Shown here piece by piece: positions 24,714 to 33,693 of a DNA stretch of 64,000 nucleotides. The stretch is taken from the NCBI GenBank assembly GCA_021404565.1, contig JAAWWF010000041.1:62001-126000 (forward strand), in the 5' to 3' direction. The translations under genes and the position numbers were made by a program. Position 1 is the stretch's first letter. Every line of letters begins with the position of its first letter. The DNA comes from Roseivirga sp. (GTDB taxonomy: Bacteria; Bacteroidota; Bacteroidia; Cytophagales; Cyclobacteriaceae). The notes beneath the pieces are model-generated. The model saw only the letters and a program-made list of their open reading frames with translations, was not told the DNA's origin and made no database searches.

Positions 24714-27700
24714 ATGAAAAATAAGAATACCATTGTGGTTTTGACAGTCGTGATTACGATCCTCTGTCTCTACTACCTTTCCATTACTTTCTTTAGTAGG
24801 GGGATACAACAAGATGCCCTGGACTATGCTACAAACGAGGCGGGTATCGTAGATCAAACTAAAAAGCAGGCTTACCTGGACTCTATCTGGAAAGAGCCTG
24901 TACTCGAAATTCTCGGGGCCTCATTTACCTATGAAGACATTAAAAAGACCGAGCTTAACCTGGGCCTTGACCTTCAGGGAGGAATGCATGTAACCCTTGA
25001 AGTTTCTCCTGTTGAAATCATCAAAGGATTGTCTTCCAACAGCCAGGACCCTGATTTTCTGGCCGCTCTCGACCAGGCTAATGAGCTTCAGAGAAACAGC
25101 CAGGAATCTTTTGCCAGTCTTTTTGAAACGGCCTATAATAACATAAGCCCTGGAGGTAAGTTGAGCAGAATTTTTGCCAATGCGGCCAACAAAGGGCGTA
25201 TCAGCTTCGAATCTTCTAACAGCGATGTAATGGGGATTATCGAAGAAGAAGTAGACAATGCCATTGACAGGGCTTTCCAGATCCTGAGAACACGTGTTGA
25301 CCGTTTCGGTACTTCACAGCCCAACATTCAAAGATTGGGAGCCAGCGGACGTATCCAGATTGAGCTTCCGGGAGTTGATAACCCTCAGCGTGTAAGAAAG
25401 CTGTTACAAGGAGTTGCGAAGCTGGAGTTTTGGGAGGTTTGGAATGCGAATGAGATTCAGCAGACCATCTTTGACATCAATCAGACCCTGATAAAGGTTG
25501 AAAAGGCGGCAAAGGATAATGCCTCCACTAATTTAAGTACGGAGCTTACTCCTTCAAACGAGCAGGCTAACGATCTGGCAAGTCAGATTGCTGCCGGAGA
25601 TACCACTGCTACAGCGGATTCTCTGGATGTAACCAATGTTAATTCTATCTTCCTGACCCTGATGAAACCTGATCAGTATGGCAATATGCTATATGCACTT
25701 CGCGATACAGGTAAAATTAACAGGGTGCTGAAGAGTGAGGAAATTCAGAAAGTAATACCAAGAACAACTAGATTTCTTTGGGATGTAAAGCCTGTTAAAG
25801 ACACTGAAGACCTGGTTTTATATGCCGTTAAGATCCCACGGAATGGTGAGTCATCACTTACCGGAGAGGTAATTACTGATGCGCGTCTTTCTATAGATGA
25901 GAGAGGGCAGCCTGCTGTGAGTATGCAAATGTCTTCCATTGGAGCCAAACAATGGAAGAAAATGACAGGTGATAATATTGGTCGCAGACTGGCGGCCACA
26001 CTTGATAACTATGTATATACTGCGCCAACAGTGCAGGTAGAAATTGCGAATGGAAACACTCAGATCAGCGGAAGTTTCACAAATGAAGAGGCCATTGACC
26101 TTTCAAATATCCTTAAAGCCGGTTCATTGCCTGCGCCTACCAGAATTGTAGAAGAAGCTGTAGTTGGACCTACTTTAGGTAAAGAAGCTCAAGCACAAGG
26201 TATCAAGTCTATTCTTATCGGTTTGGCCATTGTTGTGGTTTTCATGATGTTCTACTACTCTAAGGGTGGTTTGGTAGCCAATGTTGCTTTGCTTTTTAAC
26301 GTATTCTTTATCCTGGGTATTCTGGCCAACCTTGGTGCGGCACTTACCTTACCGGGTATTGCAGGTATCGTACTTACCATTGGTATGTCCATTGATGCCA
26401 ACGTACTGATCTTTGAAAGAATCAGAGAAGAACTCAGAAATGACGTGCCTCTGCTACAGGCTATTTCTTCAGGTTATCAAAAGGCTTATAGCTCAATTAT
26501 TGATGCCAACGTCACCACTTTCCTTACAGGTGTGATTCTGTATTGGTTAGGTCAGGGACCGGTTAAAGGTTTTGCTGTAACCTTGATGATCGGTATTATC
26601 TGTTCTTTCTTCTCAGCTGTTTTCATCACACGCGTGATTATTACTCAAATGACCAAGAAAGGAAACGAGAGCAAAATCTCTTTCGATACTCCGTTTACAA
26701 AGGGCTGGTTGACGAATTTGAACATCGATTTCCTTGGTAAAAGAAGAATGGCATACCTGACTTCAGGTATTATCATTGCAGTGGGAGTTACTATCATGGC
26801 TACCAGTGGACTCAAACTGGGAGTAGATTTCAAAGGAGGTCGCTCTTATGTAGTTCAGTTTGATGAGCCAATGGTGGCCTCTGATATTAAAACCAATCTG
26901 GCGGGTGGTATATTCAGTGAGGATGGTGTTGAAGTAAAAACTTACAACTCCAGCAATGTACTTAAGATTACTACCTCTTATATGGTAGAAGATGAGTCAC
27001 AGGAGGCGGATGCGATAGTACAAAAAACGTTAACGGATGGGTTGGCGACAGCTACCGGTAAAAACTTTGTAGATGGCACAACCGACCTTCAATCTGGTCA
27101 GTTTACCATTAATGGTTCGGCCAAAGTGGGCGCTACGATTGCCGATGATATCAAGAATTCTTCTTTAAAGTCATTTGGTCTCTCTATCGTGGCAATCTTC
27201 TTCTATATCCTGATCAGGTTTAGAAGATGGCAGTTCTCACTAGGTGCGATTGTAGCACTGGTACACGATGCACTGATAGTACTCTCAGCCTTTGCGATTG
27301 CCGGTTTGTTCGGTATCAACTTTGAGGTAGATCAGGTGTTTATAGGTGCCTTGCTTACCATTATGGGTTACTCGATAAATGATACCGTAGTAGTGTTCGA
27401 CAGGATTCGTGAAAACCTGCAGTTGAAAGGCTCTCGTGACCTCATTGGCACTTTCAATTCATCTATCAACAGTACCATCAGTCGTACATTGATTACCTCT
27501 ATGACCACCCTGATTGTGGTACTTATTCTCTTCCTGTTTGGTGGAGAGGTACTGAGAGGCTTCTCATTCGCCTTCCTGATAGGTATCCTGATAGGTACTT
27601 ATTCTTCTGTATTTGTGGCCACCCCAATTGTGGTTGACCTGACTAAGAAGACCCTGGGAGCTGCGGCTGACAAAGAGCGTGACACGGCAAGAGCCAAAGC

Positions 27701-27734
27701 AAGTGCTAAAGCTGCTGCAAGCGCCAACCAATAG
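24714..27734 (+). CDS. secDF: SecDF fusion protein translocase subunit
   Basis: This 1006-residue fusion of SecD and SecF uses the proton gradient to help the Sec translocon pull proteins across the inner membrane. SecD hallmarks are 'LGLDLQGGMHVTLEV', 'ILRTRVDRFGTSQPNIQRLG' and the six-TM block with 'LTIGMSIDANVLIFERIREE'. SecF begins near residue 660 with 'LGVDFKGGRSYVVQF' and has 'GYSINDTVVVFDRIRENL'. The P1 region carries a variable insert (~250-300), as in Bacteroidota. The single fused gene is normal for this phylum, not a frameshift artefact. Confidence 0.97.
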   Translation: MKNKNTIVVLTVVITILCLYYLSITFFSRGIQQDALDYATNEAGIVDQTKKQAYLDSIWKEPVLEILGASFTYEDIKKTELNLGLDLQGGMHVTLEVSPVEIIKGLSSNSQDPDFLAALDQANELQRNSQESFASLFETAYNNISPGGKLSRIFANAANKGRISFESSNSDVMGIIEEEVDNAIDRAFQILRTRVDRFGTSQPNIQRLGASGRIQIELPGVDNPQRVRKLLQGVAKLEFWEVWNANEIQQTIFDINQTLIKVEKAAKDNASTNLSTELTPSNEQANDLASQIAAGDTTATADSLDVTNVNSIFLTLMKPDQYGNMLYALRDTGKINRVLKSEEIQKVIPRTTRFLWDVKPVKDTEDLVLYAVKIPRNGESSLTGEVITDARLSIDERGQPAVSMQMSSIGAKQWKKMTGDNIGRRLAATLDNYVYTAPTVQVEIANGNTQISGSFTNEEAIDLSNILKAGSLPAPTRIVEEAVVGPTLGKEAQAQGIKSILIGLAIVVVFMMFYYSKGGLVANVALLFNVFFILGILANLGAALTLPGIAGIVLTIGMSIDANVLIFERIREELRNDVPLLQAISSGYQKAYSSIIDANVTTFLTGVILYWLGQGPVKGFAVTLMIGIICSFFSAVFITRVIITQMTKKGNESKISFDTPFTKGWLTNLNIDFLGKRRMAYLTSGIIIAVGVTIMATSGLKLGVDFKGGRSYVVQFDEPMVASDIKTNLAGGIFSEDGVEVKTYNSSNVLKITTSYMVEDESQEADAIVQKTLTDGLATATGKNFVDGTTDLQSGQFTINGSAKVGATIADDIKNSSLKSFGLSIVAIFFYILIRFRRWQFSLGAIVALVHDALIVLSAFAIAGLFGINFEVDQVFIGALLTIMGYSINDTVVVFDRIRENLQLKGSRDLIGTFNSSINSTISRTLITSMTTLIVVLILFLFGGEVLRGFSFAFLIGILIGTYSSVFVATPIVVDLTKKTLGAAADKERDTARAKASAKAAASANQ

Positions 27735-27778
27735 TATTGAATTCAAGGTAGCGATTGGCGCTACTTTTGATTAAGATA

Positions 27779-27812
27779 AAAAGCACTTCGGGAAACCGGA
27801 GTGCTTTTTTAT
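27779..27812 (+). terminator. terminator after secDF
   Basis: AAGCACTTCGG pairs with CCGGAGTGCTT around a GAAA tetraloop, with one G-U pair, followed by a T-run. A smaller GTAGCG/CGCTAC hairpin lies just upstream (27749-27764). Confidence 0.9.
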
Positions 27813-27870
27813 TTGATCATTTTCTCTACCTGTGATGGTTTGTTTAAAATTCTTGCCTATGTTGTTTTTA

Positions 27871-29058
27871 ATGAAGAAGAGGAGAAGTGGCAGTTGGACA
27901 CCTGGTATTCAAAGGGCTACTACTACGGCTGTCTTCGCCATTTGTATTTGGACAAACGTGTCAGCTCAGATAGATGTGGGTTTGATCGACAAGGCAGACT
28001 CCCTTTTAAAGAAAGGAGATTTTGAAGGGGTTTTGAGTATAGGTGTGTTGCTCTCAGAAAGTGAGAATCCGTTGATTAAGGGTGGAGGATTTCAAATGAT
28101 GGGACAGGCTTATGGATATCTTGAAAAAGATAGTCTGGCATTGGTTAATTTCCACAAAGCTGAAAGGCTATTGAAGAATGATTCTTACTTGCTGGGGGCC
28201 AAAGCACAGTTTTTTCTTGAAAAATATGAGCTCGATAGTGCACTAAACAATTCCGTTAAGGCTCTTAAGTATTTGACAGCCTACAATGACAGTCTGCATA
28301 TATCAGGTTTACTTTTTTATTCAGGATTTGCTTTGAAGCTTAAAGAGCGGTACAAAGAGGCGGAACAGGTCTTGTTACAATCGCTGAAATTCGATACTAC
28401 TGACTGGAAGACCTATCATCAACTCGGGCATGTTTATCTTTATACTAAAGAGTACCAAAAGTCTTTGATCTATTGTGATTCGGCCAGGGCTAAGGGCGGG
28501 AATGATGTACGATTAGAATTCGTCAGGGCTGCTTCTTTATATCTCACGGGTAATGTAGAACGTGGTATTGAGATTGCAGATAGCATACGATCCGATCCTT
28601 CCGTTGCCATATCCGCCAATCTTTTATTGGGAGAGATTTATATGTCTTTGGACAGAGCTACCGCAGCACTGGGTTATTTCGAAGAATCTTTAAAGATCGC
28701 TCCTGACGATGTTGCTGCTTTAAATAATATAGCCTTCGCGAATATGAGCCTGAAGAATTACAGGGAGGCCATAGTGTATTTTGATAAATGTATTAAGGTT
28801 GATCCAAACTTCGCTTTTGCGTATAACAACAAGGCTTCATGTCTCTTTAATCTGGGGCTGCATCAGGAGGCCCTTAGGAACTGTGATAAGTCGCTACAAC
28901 TCGACCCTGAAAATTCCTGGGCATACGCTAATCGGGCAAAAATTTATTTCGCCTTAGGCATGTCTTCTATGGCTTGCAGTGATGTTGAGAGAGCGGAATC
29001 GTTAAACTATCCGGAAGCAGAAGAATTGGCGGAGCTAAAGAAGAAATGTGGGAAGTAA
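27871..29058 (+). CDS. secreted tetratricopeptide-repeat protein
   Basis: This is a 395-residue protein from the ATG at 27871. The frame is open 13 codons further upstream, but this start gives a proper signal peptide (KKRR n-region, hydrophobic TTTAVFAICIW, cleavage after VSAQ). The mature part is made of about eight 34-residue TPR units. The best preserved are near the C-terminus ('AALNNIAFANMSLKNYREAIVYFDKC', 'AFAYNNKASCLFNLGLHQEALRN'). TPR arrays make protein-binding scaffolds; the partner is unknown. It follows secDF after a terminator and ends 12 bp from the convergent deacylase gene. Confidence 0.87.
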   Translation: MKKRRSGSWTPGIQRATTTAVFAICIWTNVSAQIDVGLIDKADSLLKKGDFEGVLSIGVLLSESENPLIKGGGFQMMGQAYGYLEKDSLALVNFHKAERLLKNDSYLLGAKAQFFLEKYELDSALNNSVKALKYLTAYNDSLHISGLLFYSGFALKLKERYKEAEQVLLQSLKFDTTDWKTYHQLGHVYLYTKEYQKSLIYCDSARAKGGNDVRLEFVRAASLYLTGNVERGIEIADSIRSDPSVAISANLLLGEIYMSLDRATAALGYFEESLKIAPDDVAALNNIAFANMSLKNYREAIVYFDKCIKVDPNFAFAYNNKASCLFNLGLHQEALRNCDKSLQLDPENSWAYANRAKIYFALGMSSMACSDVERAESLNYPEAEELAELKKKCGK

Positions 29059-29070
29059 ATATCGCTTAGT

Positions 29071-30615
29071 TTATTTTTTCAGCAAAAGACCCGCATTACC
29101 ATTAATGAGTTTGTTACCAGACATGGCGAGCTTACCATTCACAATCACCTGATCAAAGCCCTCAGACAGTTGATAGGGATCAGAAAAAGTAGCCTTTTCT
29201 TTTATCTCCTCTGGCTTGAAAACAAGAATATCAGCAGTCAAACCTACTTGCAACAAACCCCGGTCTGTTATGCCCATGGTTTTAGCAGGGAACCCTGACA
29301 TTTTATGTACAGCTGATGCCAGGGTCAGTGACTTTTCTTTGATCACATATTGCTCTATGATCCGCGCCATGGTGCCATGCCCGCGTGGATGTAGCATGGT
29401 AGGAGAGCCATCTGAAGCAATCATGATTTCGGGGTCAGTAATGAAGGTGTCCTGCAACTCGCGGTCCATGATAAAGTAGGCACCTGATGCACCTTGCGGA
29501 CCGATGGAAAGCAGCAATTCAACATAGGTTATTCCTTCCTCTTCTGCTGCTTCAGCCAAAGTTTTACCAGCATATTTACCAGAGCCAAAGAGGGTAGCAT
29601 CAGGCCCGTTTCTTTTAATCACCCGATTGTAGAGATAAGTTTCCAGCTCCTTCCTCCGGGTTTTTAGCTCTTGCTCGAACTGTCCTTGTGTTTTGGCCCA
29701 TTTGGGGAAAAGAATACCAATACCTGTATAGCTGGCGATATAGGGATAGACATCTGCCGACACCTGCATGTCAGCTTGCCTTGCAGAATCAATAAGGGTC
29801 AGAATTTCTTTCCCCCTGGCTGCACCTTTTCCATATACTACCTTCAGGTGAGAAGCATGAACCTGGCAAAGCTTACCTAAGTCCAATAGCTCTTTGATCG
29901 ATGCTTCAACGGCATCATCATCTTCATTGCGCATATGGCTGGACATAACAGCCTCATATTCTCCGAGGACCCTGGCCAGTGCTTCAAGCTCTGCCTTTTG
30001 GGCATACATGCCAGGTACATATTCCAGCCCGGTGCTCATGCCAAAGGCCCCGGCCTCAAGGGCCTGGCGTAATGCACTGAGCATCGCTTCCATTTGAGCT
30101 TCTGTTGGTACCGCCTCATCGGGTATCCGGGCTTCGCGCCTGAGTGATCCGTGTCCTGCAAAGAGGGCTACATTCAGTTCCAGTTTGGATTTTTCAGCCG
30201 CTTCCATCCAGGGCAGAATACTGAACTGTCCATTGGCAATAGCAGGGTGGTAACCATCCTGGCCGAGCAGTATCGTGGTAGTGCCGTTGGCCAAAAAGCT
30301 TTGAAACGAAACTTCCGAAAGCGGATTACCATGAGCATGTACGTCAATAAATCCAGGTGTCACGACTTTGCCGCCAGCATCAATCACGTTTTCTGCCTCA
30401 ATACGGTTCGAGTCAACCTCTCCGATAAAAACGATTTTCCCGTTACGAATAAGCAGGTCTGAGTCGAATGCCTCAGCTCCGGTACCGTCCAGTATCCTGC
30501 CATTCATGATGGCTATGTCAAAGGAGTTATTTTCTGTAACAAGTGCATCAAAGGCTGAAGTGCCGCTGCAGGCCCAGCAGGTAACGAGCAATATTGAAAG
30601 GAAAAATCGCTTCAT
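29071..30615 (-). CDS. D-aminoacylase / N-acyl-D-amino-acid deacylase family lipoprotein
   Basis: This 514-residue amidohydrolase has a lipoprotein signal (CWAC, Cys16). The small beta-sandwich start 'DIAIMNGRILDGTGAEAFDSDLLIRNGKI' leads into 'VTPGFIDVHAHGNPL' with the first metal histidines. Later come 'GTTTILLGQDG', 'VSADVYPY' and 'MIASDGSPTMLHPRGHGT', which matches the D-aminoacylase 'SDG...HPR.HG' motif. It would release the D-amino acid from N-acyl substrates or related amides at the cell surface. It lies 5 bp after the M28 peptidase gene; the pair forms an operon for peptide or cell-wall fragment use. Confidence 0.9.
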   Translation of the reverse strand: MKRFFLSILLVTCWACSGTSAFDALVTENNSFDIAIMNGRILDGTGAEAFDSDLLIRNGKIVFIGEVDSNRIEAENVIDAGGKVVTPGFIDVHAHGNPLSEVSFQSFLANGTTTILLGQDGYHPAIANGQFSILPWMEAAEKSKLELNVALFAGHGSLRREARIPDEAVPTEAQMEAMLSALRQALEAGAFGMSTGLEYVPGMYAQKAELEALARVLGEYEAVMSSHMRNEDDDAVEASIKELLDLGKLCQVHASHLKVVYGKGAARGKEILTLIDSARQADMQVSADVYPYIASYTGIGILFPKWAKTQGQFEQELKTRRKELETYLYNRVIKRNGPDATLFGSGKYAGKTLAEAAEEEGITYVELLLSIGPQGASGAYFIMDRELQDTFITDPEIMIASDGSPTMLHPRGHGTMARIIEQYVIKEKSLTLASAVHKMSGFPAKTMGITDRGLLQVGLTADILVFKPEEIKEKATFSDPYQLSEGFDQVIVNGKLAMSGNKLINGNAGLLLKK

Positions 30616-30620
30616 AGGAT

Positions 30621-32093
30621 TTAATCTTCCCAGCGCCAGTCACCCCCGATGCGAAGCTTCAGCTTGAGGCCATTACCTTCCAGAAACTCTTTGGTAGCCT
30701 GATCGCTCAGCTTTTGGGCCGGAAGCTTATCGGCATCTGCCAGGGCATAAAGCATCATAGAGCTAAAGCGCACATTATTGCGAATATGCTCTTCATTTAC
30801 CAGGTTGAAGTCATCACAATCTGAATGATAGCAGCCATAGATGGATCGGTCAAGATTTGAGTTAGCTGACATATAGGGGATACCCTGAAGCATAAAAGGC
30901 TGATGGTCGCTATGGAGGCCCGCACCATTACTGTTGCGATTTTTAAAGGTAGTCGAGTCGATGGCCATGATGCTTGCTCCAACCTCATTAAAGAAGGCCT
31001 CGGCCTCTGGCCTGCCACCGGCATTAAAGCCCACCGGATTTCCCGACATATCCTGGTTCATTACATATTTGATATTATCAACGGTTCCTTTGGCAACAGC
31101 ATCGTTCACATAGGCTCTGGAGCCCAGAAGACCCTGCTCTTCACCCATAAACATGATAAACTCTATGGTTCTTTTTGGTTTGAGGTTCAACGCTTTGAAG
31201 GTGCGGGCCATGTCGAGCACGGCAAAGGAGCCAATTCCATTGTCAATTGCTCCGGTAGCCAGGTCCCAGGAATCTAGATGGCCTCCTACAAGAATCTTTT
31301 CATCAGGAAATTCAGAACCTTTGATGGTTGCAATCACATCCCGGGCTTTTATCTCATTTGAGGTATTGCTCATAGTAATGTGAGCACGTTTCTTTTCAGA
31401 CTTCAATGTTTCCTTGAGTTCCATACCGTCTTCTTTTCCGATACAGACTGCTGGTATGGCAATGAGTTTGCCATCCACCGATGCTGTACCGGTTAGCAGC
31501 ACCCCTCCATCTACCTGGTTAATGATGATGATTCCTTTGGCACCATTCTGAGTAGCCAGTGAGGTCTTTTCTGAGCGATGCAGGTTTTTAGTGCCTTCAG
31601 GGCTACCGGGCAAAATGCCGATGTATACCAGTGCAATTTTGTCCTTTACGGCTCCGGGTTGGGCGGCATAGTCCGCTTCCAGTCCATTGCCCAGGTCTAT
31701 AATCTCCAGATCGGTATCCGCTGCTACGGGAGAATGCGCCAGACTTACCGCAGAGTAGGTCTCATAATTGCGTTTTGAAAGATCTCCGATTTTCACCTCT
31801 ACATCACCCCGCATCCAGGTCTCTACTTCAAAGGGGAAATATTTTACGTCATCAAAACCATAAGATTTGAGTAGGTTGAAAGCATAATCTTCCGCCTGTG
31901 CTCCATTCTCTGAGCCGGTCAGGCGGTGACCAATGGTCGAGGTGGCCTCTCCCAGCGTGGAGTAGGCTTTGGAATTGGCCAGTACTTCCGCATTTATTTT
32001 GTTGAAAACAGTTTGTTGATCGTCTTTAGCCGGGGTACAGGCCCAAAAAATAGTAAGACAAAAAATAATAAGGTAGGGGGATTTCTTTAGCAT
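30621..32093 (-). CDS. M28 family zinc aminopeptidase/carboxypeptidase lipoprotein
   Basis: This 490-residue lipoprotein (lipobox FWAC, Cys19) has a PA-like insert (~130-230) and an M28 catalytic domain. Zinc ligands are visible in 'GGHLDSWDLATGAIDNGIG' (His and Asp), 'MFMGEEQGLLGS' (the catalytic Glu-Glu pair) and a late 'YHSDCDDFNLV' His. This resembles glutamate carboxypeptidase-type exopeptidases of Bacteroidota. It should trim peptides outside the inner membrane. It is the first gene of a two-gene unit with the deacylase, separated from the sugar operon by a terminator at 32121-32153. Confidence 0.93.
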   Translation of the reverse strand: MLKKSPYLIIFCLTIFWACTPAKDDQQTVFNKINAEVLANSKAYSTLGEATSTIGHRLTGSENGAQAEDYAFNLLKSYGFDDVKYFPFEVETWMRGDVEVKIGDLSKRNYETYSAVSLAHSPVAADTDLEIIDLGNGLEADYAAQPGAVKDKIALVYIGILPGSPEGTKNLHRSEKTSLATQNGAKGIIIINQVDGGVLLTGTASVDGKLIAIPAVCIGKEDGMELKETLKSEKKRAHITMSNTSNEIKARDVIATIKGSEFPDEKILVGGHLDSWDLATGAIDNGIGSFAVLDMARTFKALNLKPKRTIEFIMFMGEEQGLLGSRAYVNDAVAKGTVDNIKYVMNQDMSGNPVGFNAGGRPEAEAFFNEVGASIMAIDSTTFKNRNSNGAGLHSDHQPFMLQGIPYMSANSNLDRSIYGCYHSDCDDFNLVNEEHIRNNVRFSSMMLYALADADKLPAQKLSDQATKEFLEGNGLKLKLRIGGDWRWED

Positions 32094-32120
32094 AGTAGTT
32101 AATCTTATGCACTTAAATTA

Positions 32121-32153
32121 AAACAAAAAAAGCAGACCAGGGCCTGCTTTTTT
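32121..32153 (-). terminator. terminator of the glucosidase-transporter operon
   Basis: An AAAAAAGCAG / CTGCTTTTTT stem. Read on the minus strand it is followed by a U-rich run (complement of the A-run at 32121-32131). It separates the transporter gene from the M28 gene. Confidence 0.85.
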
Positions 32154-32167
32154 ATGAGTGAATCTCT

Positions 32168-33652
32168 TTATTGAGTATCGTTAACTCTCATAGTGAGTAA
32201 CCCGGAAACAATCATGGAGACACCTCCGGTCACCAAAATCATAATGGTTTCTCCGCCAAAGAACGTAGTCAGAATAAAGCCCAAAAGGGAAGCCGCCACT
32301 ATCTGAGGAATCACGATAAAAAAGTTAAATACTCCCATATAGTAGCCCATTTTTTCTGAAGGAAGGGAGCCCGAAAGTATGGCATAGGGTACAGAAAGTA
32401 TACTTGCCCAGGCAATACCTACTCCCACCATGCTCAACCAAAGCATATTGGGGTCCTGAACGAAATACATGGAAATAAGCCCTATGCCTCCACAAAATAG
32501 CGCGAGCATATGCGTGATTTTACGGCTTGTCTTCTTGGCAATAAAAGGGATGAGGATGGCAGCAAGTGCTGCTATGCCATTATAGCCCCCAAAGAGATTT
32601 CCTACCAGGTCAGCTCCTTCATTATATGCGGCCGAAGTGGTGTCCTCAGTTTCGTAGATATGAGAGGTAACTGCTGAGGTGGTATAAATCCACATAGAAA
32701 AGAGGGCAAACCAGGAAAAAAACTGCACCACTGCCAATTGGATCATTGTTTTGGGCATGGTATTAAAGTCTTTGACGATATGTACCAGAGCCGTTTTGGT
32801 TCTTCCTTTTTGAACCAGCATGGACCCGATAAGGTGAATCAGTCCGAAGAAGATCAGGCCTCCACCCATAACATGGAGTTGAGGATCAATTCCTGTGGCT
32901 GCAACTATGGCAGAAAAGGCTACCCCGATTACAGTCAGAATCAGGCCGATCTTTGTAAACTTAGATTGATAGAAGGGTTCTTCATCTCCATCCATTGCCG
33001 GTACATCATGATTTTCACCTTCTTCCGGGGGGTATTCCTTGGTGGTAAATACCGTCCAGAGAACGGTGATGAAATACATAATAGCACCAATGTAGAAGGC
33101 ATACTTAACAGATGGCGGAATCTCCCCCTCAGGAGCGGTATTAGGTACATTGAGCCAGTTGGCAAAAATCCATGGCATAAAGGAGGCCACCAGGGCTCCT
33201 ATTCCTATAAAGAAGCTTTGTGTAGCAAAGCCGGTGGTACGCTGTTCGTCAGGTAGTAGGTCTCCTACAAAAGCCCGAAAGGGTTCCATTGTAATGTTAA
33301 TGGATGCGTCCATGATCCAAAGTACGCCCACAGCCATCCATAGGGCCGATGAATTGGGCATCAGTAGTAAGGCAATGGTCGCACTTATGGCTCCAATGGC
33401 AAAATAAGGTCTTCTTCGACCCCACTTTTTATGCCAGGTCCTGTCGCTATAGTAACCAATGATGGGCTGCATGATGAGACCCGTAACCGGTGCTGCCAGC
33501 CAGTAGATCGCCAGACTTTTTGTGTCAGCGCCCAGGGTTTCGAATATCCTGCTGGTATTGGCATTTTGCAGGGCGAAGCCCATTTGAATTCCCAGAAATC
33601 CGAAACTCATGTTCCATATCTGGAAAAAATTTAAGCGTGGTTTAGTGGCCAT
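32168..33652 (-). CDS. MFS / GPH-type sugar transporter
   Basis: This 494-residue protein has 12 predicted TM helices. The N-terminal 'PRLNFFQIWNMSFGFLGIQMGFALQNANTSRIFE' is characteristic of the SUC/SLC45-like disaccharide:proton symporters in Bacteroidota. The loop 'GYYSDRTWHKKWGRRRPYFAIGAI' holds the MFS D-R-x-x-GRRRP motif. It probably imports an oligosaccharide such as maltose. It sits 41 bp after the alpha-glucosidase gene, in a LacI-controlled operon that ends in the terminator at 32121. Confidence 0.92.
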   Translation of the reverse strand: MATKPRLNFFQIWNMSFGFLGIQMGFALQNANTSRIFETLGADTKSLAIYWLAAPVTGLIMQPIIGYYSDRTWHKKWGRRRPYFAIGAISATIALLLMPNSSALWMAVGVLWIMDASINITMEPFRAFVGDLLPDEQRTTGFATQSFFIGIGALVASFMPWIFANWLNVPNTAPEGEIPPSVKYAFYIGAIMYFITVLWTVFTTKEYPPEEGENHDVPAMDGDEEPFYQSKFTKIGLILTVIGVAFSAIVAATGIDPQLHVMGGGLIFFGLIHLIGSMLVQKGRTKTALVHIVKDFNTMPKTMIQLAVVQFFSWFALFSMWIYTTSAVTSHIYETEDTTSAAYNEGADLVGNLFGGYNGIAALAAILIPFIAKKTSRKITHMLALFCGGIGLISMYFVQDPNMLWLSMVGVGIAWASILSVPYAILSGSLPSEKMGYYMGVFNFFIVIPQIVAASLLGFILTTFFGGETIMILVTGGVSMIVSGLLTMRVNDTQ

Positions 33653-33693
33653 AATCTACTATTTGGTCGAATCTTAATTTGTTTCCAACACCT

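Noticed and set aside
24714-27734. The SecDF fusion as an assembly or frameshift artefact.
   Set aside because: A fused SecDF is standard in Bacteroidota and both halves are complete in one frame.
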